DNA of 64,000 bases, taken from contig JADJNS010000036.1 in NCBI GenBank assembly GCA_016714225.1, positions 20,694 to 84,693 on the forward strand, written 5' to 3'. Positions 37,035 to 45,363 of this stretch are shown here, one piece after another; the first letter of the stretch is position 1; every line of letters begins with the position of its first letter. The notes beneath the pieces are model-generated. The model saw nothing but the letters and a program-made list of their open reading frames with translations, was not told where the DNA came from and ran no database searches. The DNA comes from Archangiaceae bacterium (GTDB lineage Bacteria; Myxococcota; Myxococcia; Myxococcales; Myxococcaceae). A program made the translations under genes and the position numbers.

Positions 37035-37157
37035 TCTTTGGCTCCGGTGCGAAGAGGGGTGAGAAGGTGCGAGAAAGCTCGACAGCGCTTGAGTAAGCGC
37101 CGCCAGAATTTCTCGCCCGCCCGCTGCCCCGCGTTACGCCTTCGTGCCGCTTGCGAG

Positions 37158-38414
37158 CTACGCGCGAGAGAACACCAGCGAGGCGTTGGTGCCGCCGAAG
37201 CCGAACGAGTTCGACAGCACGTGCTCGATGCGCCGCTCTTTGGCGGTGAGCGGCACCAGGTCGAAGCCGGCGCCGTTCTCGGGCTCGTGCAGGTTGAGGG
37301 TGGGCGGAGCGACCTGGTGCTGCAGCGCCTGCACCGCGAAGACGGCCTCGACCGCTCCGGCAGCGCCCAGCAGGTGCCCGGTGGCCGACTTGGTCGACGA
37401 GACCGAGACCTGGCCCGCACCGGCGCCGAGCAGCTCGCGCAGCGCGTGCAGCTCGATGGGGTCGCCCACCGGCGTCGAGGTGGCGTGGGCGTTCACGTAG
37501 TCGAGCTGGCCGGGATCGAGCTGCGCGCGCTTGAGCGCCGCCCGCATCGCCCGCAGCGCGCCCTGCCCCTTCGGGTCGGGAGCGCTCAAGTGGTACGCGT
37601 CGCCCGCCATGCCGTAGCCGGTCACCTCGGCCAGCACCGTGGCGCCGCGCTTCAGCGCGTGCTCGCGCTCTTCCAGCACCATCACGCCCGCGCCTTCGCC
37701 GAGCACGAAGCCGTCGCGCGCCTTGTCCCACGGGCGGCTGGCCGCTTCGGGCGTGTCGTTGTAGCCGGTCGACAGCGCGCGCATCGCAGCGAAGCCCGCC
37801 AGCGCGAGGCGGCAGGTGGCGGCCTCGGCGCCGCCGGCGACCATCACGTCGGCGTCTTCGAGCCCAATCATGCGCGCGGCGTCGCCGATGGCGTTGGCGC
37901 CGGTCGAGCAGGCGGTGACCACCGAGTGCACCGGGCCCTTGAAGCCGAAGCGCATCGACACCAGGCCCGAGGCCTCGTTGATGAGCGAGGTGGGAATGAA
38001 GAACGGAGACACCTTGCGCGGGCCGCGCGCGTTGAGCGTCACCGCGGTCTCGGCGATGCCGGGCAGGCCGCCGACTCCCGAGCCGAGCAGCACCCCGGTG
38101 CGCAGCTGCTCTTCTTCACCGGGAGCGCGCCAGCCGGCCTGCGCGAGCGCCTCTTCGGTGGCGGCGATGGCGAACACGATGAAGTCTTCGAGCCGGCGGC
38201 GCTCTTGATGGTCGAAGTGCGCCTCGAGGTCGAGCTCGCCGGGGCCCTTGCCGCGCGGCACCTGGCCGGCAATCTTGGCCGGCAGGTCGGTGACGTCGAA
38301 GCCGGTGATGCGTTGAATGCCGCTCTTGCCGTCGAGCAGCCGGCCCCAGGCGGTGCCCACGCCCACGCCCAGCGGAGAGACCACGCCCATGCCGGTGACC
38401 ACGACTCGTCTCAT
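37158..38414 (-). CDS. fabF: beta-ketoacyl-ACP synthase II
   Basis: A 418-aa cytosolic enzyme. ATG 38414 (MRRVVVTGMGVVSPLG) is the family start; a longer frame upstream is not needed. The thiolase-fold active site is complete: Cys169 in VTACSTGANAIG, His310 in NAHATSTPVGD, Lys342 and His347 in TKSATGHLLGAAG. It condenses malonyl-ACP with acyl-ACP in fatty-acid elongation. No acpP, fabG or other fab gene is adjacent, so this is either a separate fabF copy or an orphan KAS. Confidence 0.92.
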   Translation of the reverse strand: MRRVVVTGMGVVSPLGVGVGTAWGRLLDGKSGIQRITGFDVTDLPAKIAGQVPRGKGPGELDLEAHFDHQERRRLEDFIVFAIAATEEALAQAGWRAPGEEEQLRTGVLLGSGVGGLPGIAETAVTLNARGPRKVSPFFIPTSLINEASGLVSMRFGFKGPVHSVVTACSTGANAIGDAARMIGLEDADVMVAGGAEAATCRLALAGFAAMRALSTGYNDTPEAASRPWDKARDGFVLGEGAGVMVLEEREHALKRGATVLAEVTGYGMAGDAYHLSAPDPKGQGALRAMRAALKRAQLDPGQLDYVNAHATSTPVGDPIELHALRELLGAGAGQVSVSSTKSATGHLLGAAGAVEAVFAVQALQHQVAPPTLNLHEPENGAGFDLVPLTAKERRIEHVLSNSFGFGGTNASLVFSRA

Positions 38415-38798
38415 GATTGGAGCTTCGGCTTGAAGCTGGTAGCCCTGTCGGTCGCAGCATGCAAGCCGCAGCGGCGAGGGGTCGGTCACCGTTCGGTGCA
38501 GCCCGCGACGGGGGCCCCGGTTACGAATCGGTCACACCCACCTCGACTTCGACCCGAGGCGCGAAGCCTGCGTACTCACTCGTGGTCGGCGGTGCCCGTC
38601 GTTACCTGATCGGATCAACCGGCGCGCGCGGCGTTACCGGGGGGCCACGAAACCGCCGCTGCCTAGGGCTCGGGCTCCTCTGCACCTCGCGGTGGCTCGG
38701 CGCGTGCTCGGGGCCGGGCGCTGATCAACCGCAGCATGAGCAGGAGGGAAGAAAATGAAGAACGAGCTGAAGCCCGTCGCCCACCCGGGGGGGCGCTC
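38415..38798. other. 384-bp intergenic region between divergent genes
   Basis: Lies between the starts of fabF and the DUF2071 gene and must hold both promoters. The composition is slightly less GC-rich around 38515-38620. No convincing -35/-10 pair, operator or repeat was identified. Confidence 0.5.
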
Positions 38799-39590
38799 AT
38801 GACCATCGCTACGCCGTTCACCCGCCTTCGCGCAGCAGCGCCGGCTCCCGTGCCGGTGACCATCGACCGGCTCGCCCCGCTGGCCCGGCCCGCCGGGCAG
38901 GCGGTCGGCTTTCAGCGCTGGCAGTCGGTGCTGTTCGCGCACTGGGCGTTGCCGCCCGACACGATTCGCCCGCTGGTGCCCGAGCGGCTGAGCCTCGACA
39001 CCTTCGCCGGGTGGGCCTACGTCAGCGCCACGCTGTTCACGGTGACCGATGCGCGGCTGCGCCGGCACTCGTGGTTCCCCGCCATGCCCAGCCACCACGA
39101 GCTGAGCCTGCGCACCTACGTGCACCTCGACGGCGAGGCGCCGGGGCTGTGGTTCTTCAGCACCGACGCCACCAGCCTCACCGCCTGCGCGCTCGCGCGC
39201 GGCGCGCTGCAGCTGCCGTATCACTGGTGCCAGGCCACTCGCCGGCAGCACGGCGATGACCACCGCTTCGAGGCGACCCGGGTGCAGCTGGGTCGGCCAC
39301 CGCCGCGCCTCTCGACCGAGTGGAAGCCGATGGGAGCGCCGCTCGAGACGCCGCCCGGCTCGCTCGAGCACTTCCTCACCCAGCGGCACTACACGTACGC
39401 CAGGGCGGCGATGGGCAAGCTGTGGCGCCAGCAGCTGCACCACGGGCCGTGGCACCTGTTCCGCGCGCAGGTCAGCGAGCTGAAGCAGAACCTCGACGAG
39501 CTGCTCAACCTGCCGTTTCTCTCGCGACGACCGCAGGCGTACTACTCGCCGGGCGTCGACGTTGAGCACTTCGGCCAGCAGCTGGTGTGA
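38799..39590 (+). CDS. YqjF-like DUF2071 protein
   Basis: A 263-aa soluble protein. The features match the DUF2071/YqjF family: GFQRWQSVLFAHWALPPDTI, RLSLDTFAGWAYVS, LSLRTYVHLDGEAPGLWFFS (the V.VxGxPGVxFFS-type strand) and LPYHWCQ. The fold is acetoacetate-decarboxylase-like in related proteins; the biological role is unknown. The ATG at 38799 lies inside a longer open frame, and an upstream ATG at 38736 is not favoured. A strong terminator follows. Confidence 0.8.
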   Translation: MTIATPFTRLRAAAPAPVPVTIDRLAPLARPAGQAVGFQRWQSVLFAHWALPPDTIRPLVPERLSLDTFAGWAYVSATLFTVTDARLRRHSWFPAMPSHHELSLRTYVHLDGEAPGLWFFSTDATSLTACALARGALQLPYHWCQATRRQHGDDHRFEATRVQLGRPPPRLSTEWKPMGAPLETPPGSLEHFLTQRHYTYARAAMGKLWRQQLHHGPWHLFRAQVSELKQNLDELLNLPFLSRRPQAYYSPGVDVEHFGQQLV

Positions 39591-39643
39591 GCGTGGCGGG
39601 CTTCGCCGCGCGACTGAAGTAGACCAGGCAGCAGTCGTGCGGG

Positions 39644-39682
39644 CGCCTGCGCTGACGTGCTTTGAAGCGCAGGCGTTTTCTT
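39644..39682 (+). terminator. intrinsic terminator of the DUF2071 gene
   Basis: CGCCTGCGCT (39644-39653) pairs perfectly with AGCGCAGGCG (39666-39675), followed at once by TTTTCTT. It sits 53 bp past the stop at 39590 and just before the stop of the convergent transporter gene. Confidence 0.85.
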
Positions 39683-40911
39683 CAGCCGGCGGGCTTCTCG
39701 GCGATCTCTTTACCGGTCGCCGGCGCGGCGGGCTCGACCACCGGGGGCGCAGGTCGCAACGCCGCCGGAGCCACGGGTGCCGGCGCGGGCGGAGAAACGC
39801 TGGGCCGCGGCTCGGGCAGCCCTTCGCGCTCTTTCGCCACCTCGTCGGCGTAGCGAATCAGCGCCACCACCAGGGTGAGAATGAGCGGGCCCACGAACAG
39901 GCCGACGGTGCCGAACGCGCCGAGGCCGCCGAGCACTCCGGCGAACACCAGCAGGGTGGGCGCACCCGAGCGGCCCGAGATGAGCAGCGGGCGCAAGATG
40001 TTGTCGACCATCGACACCACCAGCACGCCCCACAGCAGCATGAAGACGCCCCAGCCGGTGTGACCCTGGGCGAAGAGCGCGAGGGCGCCGGGCAACCAGA
40101 CCAGCGCGGTGCCCACGAAGGGTATCGGTGAGGCGATCATCGCCAGCACGCCGAAGACGATGGCCGAGGGCAGCCCGGCCATCGCGAAGCCGATACCGGT
40201 GAGAATGCCCTGCACCCCGGCGGTGAGCAGCGTGCCGAGCACCACCGCCTGCGCGGTGTTCGAGAGCGTCTCGAACAGCTGGTGCCGGCGGTTGCTCGGC
40301 ATGGGAATCAGGTGCGCGACGGTGTCGATGGCCTTCTCACCGTCGCGCAAGAAGAAGAAGAGAAACACCACCACGAAGAAGAAGTTGCCCACCACGCCGA
40401 GCGCGCCGACGAAGAAGCTGCCGCTGGCCTGCACCAGGAACTGAATGGTGCGCTCGGCGCCGGCGGTGGCCCAGTCGATGACCTGCTCCGACTGCACGCC
40501 CGCGACGTCTTGCATGCGCTCGACCCACGCCTTGACGATGGGCAGCGCCATCACGTCGGGCAGCCCCTCGATGTGGCGCAGGCTCGCGGCGTTCTGAATG
40601 CGGCCCAGCAGCTGGCTCGCCTGCCGGGTGAACAGCGTGGCGAGCAGGCCCGCGGGCACGATGATGCCGAGCGCCCCGCCGAACGAGATGATGGCCGACG
40701 AGGCCGAGGGCCGGTTGTTGAGCCGGCGGGTGAGCTGCCGGTGCAGCGGCTGCAAAATCGCGCCGAGCAGCGCCGCCCAGATGACCTGGCTCAAGAACGG
40801 CTGGAGGACGCGGAAGAAGAGGTAGCCGACGACCGCGGCGGTCACCAGCCCGAAGGTGCGCGCGTAAAAGCGCGAATGCACGATGTGGTGGGCGGGCTCT
40901 TTGTCCGACAT
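39682..40911 (-). CDS. AI-2E family (PerM-like) transporter
   Basis: A 409-aa inner-membrane protein with about eight helices. The family features are a paired N-terminal helix region (GYLFFRVLQPFLSQVIWAAL), a large periplasmic loop, FFFVVVFLFFFLRDG, and the C-terminal block with PFVGTALVWLPGALALFAQG and VDNILRPLLISG. The tail (last about 50 residues) is Pro/Ala-rich. Family members export autoinducer-2 or act as Na+/H+ antiporters; which applies is unknown. Confidence 0.88.
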   Translation of the reverse strand: MSDKEPAHHIVHSRFYARTFGLVTAAVVGYLFFRVLQPFLSQVIWAALLGAILQPLHRQLTRRLNNRPSASSAIISFGGALGIIVPAGLLATLFTRQASQLLGRIQNAASLRHIEGLPDVMALPIVKAWVERMQDVAGVQSEQVIDWATAGAERTIQFLVQASGSFFVGALGVVGNFFFVVVFLFFFLRDGEKAIDTVAHLIPMPSNRRHQLFETLSNTAQAVVLGTLLTAGVQGILTGIGFAMAGLPSAIVFGVLAMIASPIPFVGTALVWLPGALALFAQGHTGWGVFMLLWGVLVVSMVDNILRPLLISGRSGAPTLLVFAGVLGGLGAFGTVGLFVGPLILTLVVALIRYADEVAKEREGLPEPRPSVSPPAPAPVAPAALRPAPPVVEPAAPATGKEIAEKPAG

Positions 40912-40966
40912 CTGCTCGGTATCCTACCTGGAGATCTTCTCCGGCCACCGCGCGTTGAGAGACTTC

Positions 40967-41284
40967 ATGCTCAGCACGCTCATGGTGACCGCGGTTCTGG
41001 CTTGCAAGCCGTACCTCCCGCCGCGGCCCGTCGCGCCGCCGCCCGAGGTGACGGTGGCCTGCGAAGGCCTCGACCAGGTGCGCAGGAGCCTCGAGGGCGC
41101 CGAGCTCTCGCGCGCGCGCTTTTCGCCTGCCTGCTCGTTCGCGCGCTGCGAGGGGGGCGACCTGGTGCGCCGCGATTCGCGCGGGGTCGAGTGGGTGCGC
41201 TGGGCGCTCGCGCCTTCGTGCGCGCCGCCGCCGGTGAAGCTGACCCGAGAGGCCACGGTGCGCTTCGGCCTGAGCTCGCGCTAG
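40967..41284 (+). CDS. small lipoprotein of unknown function
   Basis: A 105-aa exported protein with a short signal and lipobox (MLSTLMVTAVLAC). The mature part has four further Cys (VACEG, PACSFARCEG, PSCAPP) and reads as one small beta-rich domain. It overlaps the convergent gene by 4 bp. Family not recognised. Confidence 0.6.
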   Translation: MLSTLMVTAVLACKPYLPPRPVAPPPEVTVACEGLDQVRRSLEGAELSRARFSPACSFARCEGGDLVRRDSRGVEWVRWALAPSCAPPPVKLTREATVRFGLSSR

Positions 41285-41910
41285 CGCATCAGCAGGGTCG
41301 CCGGGCCCTCTTTGCAGCTCACCGCGACCGAGGTCGGGTTGTCGGAGAAGTCGGTGCGCGAGAAGCTCGACTTGCCGATCGCCTCGTGGTCGCCGGCCCG
41401 CAGCATCACCATGCGCGCGGTGGCGTTCATCGGCACCATCGTCACGCGGCAGTCGTGCCACGCGAACTCGTTCTCGTTGAAGACCTGGAGCACCGTCCAC
41501 GGCCCGGCGCCCCAGTAGCGGGCGTAGCCCTTGAGCGCGCCCACGGGCCCCGCCTTCTCGGCCGCCCGGTCGTCCGCCCCAGGAGGAGGCGGGGGCGGGG
41601 GCGGAGGAGGCGGCGGCGACGGCGACGGCGGGGCCCCGGGCTTGCCAGAGAGCGACACGTACCTCGGCACCTTGGCGGCGCGCGCGGCCTCGTCGAGGCT
41701 GAGGCGCGCGAGCTGGGGCCAGACCTCCATCACCGTGCCGGTGCCGAGCTTCTTGCCGTCTTTGGCGACGATGGTCACCGCGGTGCCGCGGCTCAAGCCC
41801 GCGTCGCTGCCCGCGCGCGCGTACGTCTCACCCTTGTCGACGAAGAGCTCGACGTCTTGGGCGAAGCACTCGACCGACCACAACATCACCACCACGCGCA
41901 GCAGTCTCAT
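41281..41910 (-). CDS. exported protein with polyproline hinge
   Basis: A 209-aa protein with signal peptide MRLLRVVVMLWSVECFAQ. Residues 18-90 form a small beta-rich domain (TAVTIVAKDGKKLGTGTVME). A run of 12 Pro after PSPS follows, then a second beta-rich domain (YWGAGPWTVLQVFNENEF, CRVTMVPMN). It reads as two domains joined by a rigid spacer. Function unknown. Confidence 0.6.
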   Translation of the reverse strand: MRLLRVVVMLWSVECFAQDVELFVDKGETYARAGSDAGLSRGTAVTIVAKDGKKLGTGTVMEVWPQLARLSLDEAARAAKVPRYVSLSGKPGAPPSPSPPPPPPPPPPPPGADDRAAEKAGPVGALKGYARYWGAGPWTVLQVFNENEFAWHDCRVTMVPMNATARMVMLRAGDHEAIGKSSFSRTDFSDNPTSVAVSCKEGPATLLMR

Positions 41911-41952
41911 GAGGCCGCAAGCTTACCGGCCGAGCGCCACGTCACCGCCACG

Positions 41953-41970
41953 AAAAAAAAAGGGGCCCGG
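41953..41970 (-). terminator. weak terminator candidate: GGGCCC plus a T9 tract
   Basis: On the minus strand, right after the stop of the membrane-protein gene at 41971, CCGGGCCCC is followed by nine Ts (A run at 41953-41961). The stem is only a 6-bp palindrome, so efficiency is doubtful. Confidence 0.3.
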
Positions 41971-43353
41971 TCAGCGACCGTAGAGCCAGACGCTCTCGGT
42001 CGCGCAGACCACCTTCTCGCGGGGCGCGCCGTAGCGCTCGAGCAGCTTCGCCTCTTCGAGCCCGGTGGTGACGATGAAGTCATAGGGGGCGCCCGGCGGG
42101 TACCAGGCCCTGCTGTTGATCCAGTGCAGGGGCGCTCCCGAGGGCTCGACCTGCACCACCTCGAGCCCGGTGCGCGACATGAGGCTGAGCGGCTTGGCGC
42201 GCCAGTAGTCGGCCAGCCCGCGGCTCAGGCGGCGCTCGGGCGCGAGGCGGTCGAGACAGTCGACCAGCGGCGAGCTCCAGCGGGTGACCGGGCGCTCGAA
42301 CGGGCCGTGCAGCCGCGCCACCGCCACCCCCAGCGCCGCGGCCACCGCGACCGGCGCCGCCCACCTCGCCCGCTCGGGCACGCCGAGGCACGCCACCAGC
42401 GGCGGCACGAAGAGCGGCCCGGCCAGGTACCGCACCGACCAGGCGTCTTCGTACGCGCCGGTCACTGCGAGCGCGAGCACGGTGAAGGCCATCATCGCGA
42501 GCGTGAAGGCGAGCTCGAGCCGGCCCCGGCGGCGCAGCGTGAGCGCGAGGCCCAGGTTCGCCACCAGCAGCAGCCCCGCGGTCTGCCAGAGCCGCTCGAG
42601 CGTCGCCGGCGCGGCGTCGAGGTGCAGCGACCACGGCGGCGGCACGCGGAAGCGCAGGTAGAGCAGCGGGGGCAACGCCCAGCCCACCAGCGGCGCGACC
42701 ACCGCGGCCGCAGCGCCCAGGCGCCGGTGCGGTGAAGGGTTGAGTGCCAGCAGCGCCACGCCCATCGGCGCCGCGAAGTAGAGCAGGAACAGCGCGTCGG
42801 AGGCCGCGGCGGCACCGCTCAACAGCGCGAGCAGCGCCGCGGTGGCGCGCGCGCCGTCGCGCAGCAGCCGAAGCGTCGCGGCGAGGGCCAGCACCGTCGC
42901 CACTGCTGCGCCGAGGTGATGCGCGCTCACCAGCAGGTAGATGCCGAGGGGAAAGAGGCCCAGCGCGAAGGCCAGCAGCAGCGCCGCCGGCACCAGCACC
43001 GCGGCCGCCTGCGCCGCGACGGGCCCGCGCGCTTCGCGCACCACCCACTGGGCTCCCAGCGCCAGCAGCGCCACCTGCGACACGGCCTGCGCGACGATGG
43101 CGAGCCTGAAGTCTCGCAGCACCGTGTTCCACCCGAAGGCCAGCGCGAGGTCGGGGAAGAAGTACGGCGCCGGGGGCAGCTTCCAGTCGACCCAGCGGCC
43201 GCCGTGCAGCACCACGTCGCGGTACAGCGACGGCAGGTAAAGCGCGTCGGCCTGAAAGAGCAGGTCGGGCGGCGGCGAGCCGCTGGCCATGGCGATGAAC
43301 ACCACGCCCAGCGATGCCAGCAACAAGGCCCACGCCAGCGCGACCGCCCTCAC
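41971..43353 (-). CDS. polytopic membrane protein, glycosyltransferase-39-like
   Basis: A 460-aa protein with about ten membrane helices, starting MRAVALAWALLLASLG. The first periplasmic loop carries an acidic pair (DLLFQADALYLPSLYRD), as in dolichyl-phosphate-mannose/ArnT-type transferases. A soluble C-terminal domain (about 100 residues, ending CATESVWLYGR) follows. There is no decisive motif, so an integral membrane glycosyltransferase is only a suggestion. The next gene upstream on the same strand (matrixin) ends 24 bp before this start. Confidence 0.6.
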   Translation of the reverse strand: MRAVALAWALLLASLGVVFIAMASGSPPPDLLFQADALYLPSLYRDVVLHGGRWVDWKLPPAPYFFPDLALAFGWNTVLRDFRLAIVAQAVSQVALLALGAQWVVREARGPVAAQAAAVLVPAALLLAFALGLFPLGIYLLVSAHHLGAAVATVLALAATLRLLRDGARATAALLALLSGAAAASDALFLLYFAAPMGVALLALNPSPHRRLGAAAAVVAPLVGWALPPLLYLRFRVPPPWSLHLDAAPATLERLWQTAGLLLVANLGLALTLRRRGRLELAFTLAMMAFTVLALAVTGAYEDAWSVRYLAGPLFVPPLVACLGVPERARWAAPVAVAAALGVAVARLHGPFERPVTRWSSPLVDCLDRLAPERRLSRGLADYWRAKPLSLMSRTGLEVVQVEPSGAPLHWINSRAWYPPGAPYDFIVTTGLEEAKLLERYGAPREKVVCATESVWLYGR

Positions 43354-43377
43354 CCCACCCCGATTAGCCAGCCCGCT

Positions 43378-44112
43378 TCAGCGCGTCGAGCGCCGAACGC
43401 GCGCCATCGCCGGCGCGGCCTTCTTCTGCAGCAGCGCCAGGGCCAGCAGCGCCACGGCGAACGAGAGGGGGCCGCCGCTCGAGCTGCAGCCCATCGCCGA
43501 GCCGCCCTCGGGCAGGGGCTGCCCGAGCGGGTACAGCACGTCGAGGCCGTCGATGTCGTCGTTCGACAGGGCGCGCTTGTTGACCTCGCCGTTGTAGGCG
43601 AGCGGGTACATCACCGCGTCGAGGTGCTCCTGCTCGTGCTGCAGCCCGAGCGCGTGACCCACCTCGTGGGTGATGGTGTTCTGCACGTCGGCGTACGCCC
43701 CGCCGCGCTCGCTCTTGGCTTCGAGCACGCGAAACCGGTTCTGGTCGGCGTTGAAGTAGATGTCGGCCTCGACGATGCGGTCGTTGGCGTAGTCGACCTT
43801 GAGAATGGTCACCGCCATCACGTCTTCGTCGTAGGGCCAGTCGTGCTCGATGACGCTGATGGTGCTGCCGGCGGCCGCGAGGTCACCCGCCTCGGCGGTG
43901 AGCGCCACGTTCGGCATCGCCGCGGCCCAGGTCGAGATGGCGGTCTTCACCGCCTCGAGCGCGCCCGGCGCCTGAAGGCGGTCGTCGAGCCGGGGGTCGA
44001 CCACGAAGTGCAGCGCACCCTTCCAGCGCACCACGTCTCCGTCGCGGTCTTTCTTCAGCTCGTATGCGTTCGCCGTCGCAGCGGTGAGGAACACGATGAA
44101 TGCGGTGCGCAT
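43378..44112 (-). CDS. matrixin-type zinc metalloprotease with MYXO-CTERM-like tail
   Basis: A 244-aa secreted protease. Signal peptide MRTAFIVFLTAATANA; zinc site HEVGHALGLQH (His149, Glu150, His153, His159) and Met-turn Met168 in AVMYP. The C-terminus has a short linker with GCSSSGG (Cys209), a hydrophobic segment (LSFAVALLALALLQ) and a basic end. That is the layout of MYXO-CTERM sorting signals, which are processed for surface anchoring. Probably transcribed with the membrane protein 24 bp downstream. Confidence 0.85.
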   Translation of the reverse strand: MRTAFIVFLTAATANAYELKKDRDGDVVRWKGALHFVVDPRLDDRLQAPGALEAVKTAISTWAAAMPNVALTAEAGDLAAAGSTISVIEHDWPYDEDVMAVTILKVDYANDRIVEADIYFNADQNRFRVLEAKSERGGAYADVQNTITHEVGHALGLQHEQEHLDAVMYPLAYNGEVNKRALSNDDIDGLDVLYPLGQPLPEGGSAMGCSSSGGPLSFAVALLALALLQKKAAPAMARVRRSTR

Positions 44113-44481
44113 GACCAGGCACTGAGCAGCGCACGTGCCTGGGTTAACGGTGCGTGGCGGCTCGCAGTGAGGGGGGTCAGCGGCTGCAGTGAGTCAGTTG
44201 CACCCCCGGAACGTGGGTGGCGGTGCCGGCGCTGAAACAGCCGACCACGTCCACGTCCACGTCCACGTCCACGAAGAACTGCTCCCACTCGCGATGACGC
44301 AGCACGCGTTGCGCTTTTTGTGCACTGGGGGCACCGCGGCTCGCGACACGAACGCGTGAACGAGACCGTTCAGTGCAGTTTCGTGGACGTGGACGTGGAC
44401 GTGGACGTGGACGGCCGTGTCAGCGCCCGGCGCACCTGGGCGCTCGAACTCCACGAAGCCACGCAACCAAGACTGCAGCCC
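44113..44481. other. 369-bp intergenic region with hexamer hairpin
   Basis: Lies between the stop of the histidine kinase C-terminal part and the start of the matrixin gene, both on the minus strand. Besides the large inverted repeat described separately, a GGGGGGTCAGC motif occurs at 44171-44181. No gene is credible; open frames crossing the repeats encode only dipeptide runs. Confidence 0.6.
44245..44410. repeat. 31-bp perfect inverted repeat built from CCACGT hexamers
   Basis: The left arm (44245-44275) is four CCACGT units plus CCACGAA. The right arm (44380-44410) is its exact reverse complement, TTCGTGG followed by ACGTGG units. They are separated by 104 nt. Each arm is also a tandem repeat of a 6-bp unit. 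It could form a very stable hairpin or cruciform and may stop transcription coming from the kinase gene. Confidence 0.8.
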
Positions 44482-45321
44482 TTACGCCGCTTCGCCGCGG
44501 GTCGCATAGCGACCGACCTTGGGCTGGGTCACCGGCGACAGCGGGCTGACCACGGGCAGGCGAATCTCGAGGGTGGTGCCGGCGCCGGCGGTCGAGGCGA
44601 TGCTGACCCGCCCCCCGAGCTGCTGCACGATGCCCCAGGTGGCGGTGAGGCCCAGGCCGGTGCCTTTGCCGACGCTGCGGGTGGTGAAGAAGGGCTCGAA
44701 CACGTGCGGGAGCACGTCGTCGGGTATGCCCACGCCCTTGTCTTCGACGCGAATCACCACCTCGTCGTCTTCGTCGCGGGTGGTGATCGAGATGTGGGTC
44801 TCGTCTTCGACCGCCTGGCGGGCGTTGCGCACCACGTGCTCGAACGCCTGCTGCAGGCGCGCCGGCGCGGTCTCCATGGTGATGGTCGACTGCAGGTCGA
44901 GCGTGACGCGGTGCTGCTGGCCCACCACCGCGGCCACCGCGCGATTGACGGTGTCGTTGATCTGCACCCGCTCGCGCGTGGTGAGCCCCGGGGTGGCCAG
45001 CACCTGCAGGTGCTTGACGATGTCGGCGATGCGGCGCGCGCCGTCGAGCGTGTCGTCGAGCATCTCGACCCACTCGGCCGCGTCTTCCTTGCTGCGCGCC
45101 TTGGCGATCGCCTCTTGCGTGTCCGAGACCTCGTCACGCAGCGTCACCACGTTCGACATCAAGAACGCCAGCGGGTTGTTGATCTCGTGCGCCGCGCCGC
45201 TCGCCAGCTGGCCGATGCTCACCAGCCGCTCGGTCTCTTTGAGCCGCTCTTCCAGGTTTCGCTGCTCGGTGACGTCGCGGTAGCTGAGCACCGCGCTCCA
45301 CGCCTTGTTCTGGAACTGCAT
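44482..45321 (-). CDS. histidine kinase, C-terminal part (end of PAS, HisKA, HATPase)
   Basis: A 279-aa stretch from the first ATG after an in-frame amber codon at 45364-45366; it is in the same frame as the upstream part (45364-46143). It holds the end of a PAS domain (VLSYRDVTEQRNLEERL), HisKA with the phospho-accepting His in SGAAHEINNPLAFLMSN, and the ATPase boxes VVRNARQAVEDE, DKGVGIPDDVLPHVFEPFFT and GKGTGLGLTATWGIV. The whole kinase would be about 553 residues if the TAG were sense. No good ribosome site precedes 45321. It partners with the receiver protein encoded 8 bp upstream of the N-terminal part. Confidence 0.8.
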   Translation of the reverse strand: MQFQNKAWSAVLSYRDVTEQRNLEERLKETERLVSIGQLASGAAHEINNPLAFLMSNVVTLRDEVSDTQEAIAKARSKEDAAEWVEMLDDTLDGARRIADIVKHLQVLATPGLTTRERVQINDTVNRAVAAVVGQQHRVTLDLQSTITMETAPARLQQAFEHVVRNARQAVEDETHISITTRDEDDEVVIRVEDKGVGIPDDVLPHVFEPFFTTRSVGKGTGLGLTATWGIVQQLGGRVSIASTAGAGTTLEIRLPVVSPLSPVTQPKVGRYATRGEAA

Positions 45322-45363
45322 GGGAAAGGCGCTCGCCTGCAGGCGGTGGCCCTTGACCGGTAT

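Noticed and set aside
40921..41300. A longer start for the small lipoprotein upstream of 40967
   Set aside because: The upstream extension would place charged residues before the signal sequence and destroy the lipoprotein signal.
44194..44466. Frames coding HVHVHV or VDVDVD runs across the hexamer repeats
   Set aside because: The dipeptide runs are a by-product of the 6-bp repeats; no ribosome site or flanking domain supports a gene.
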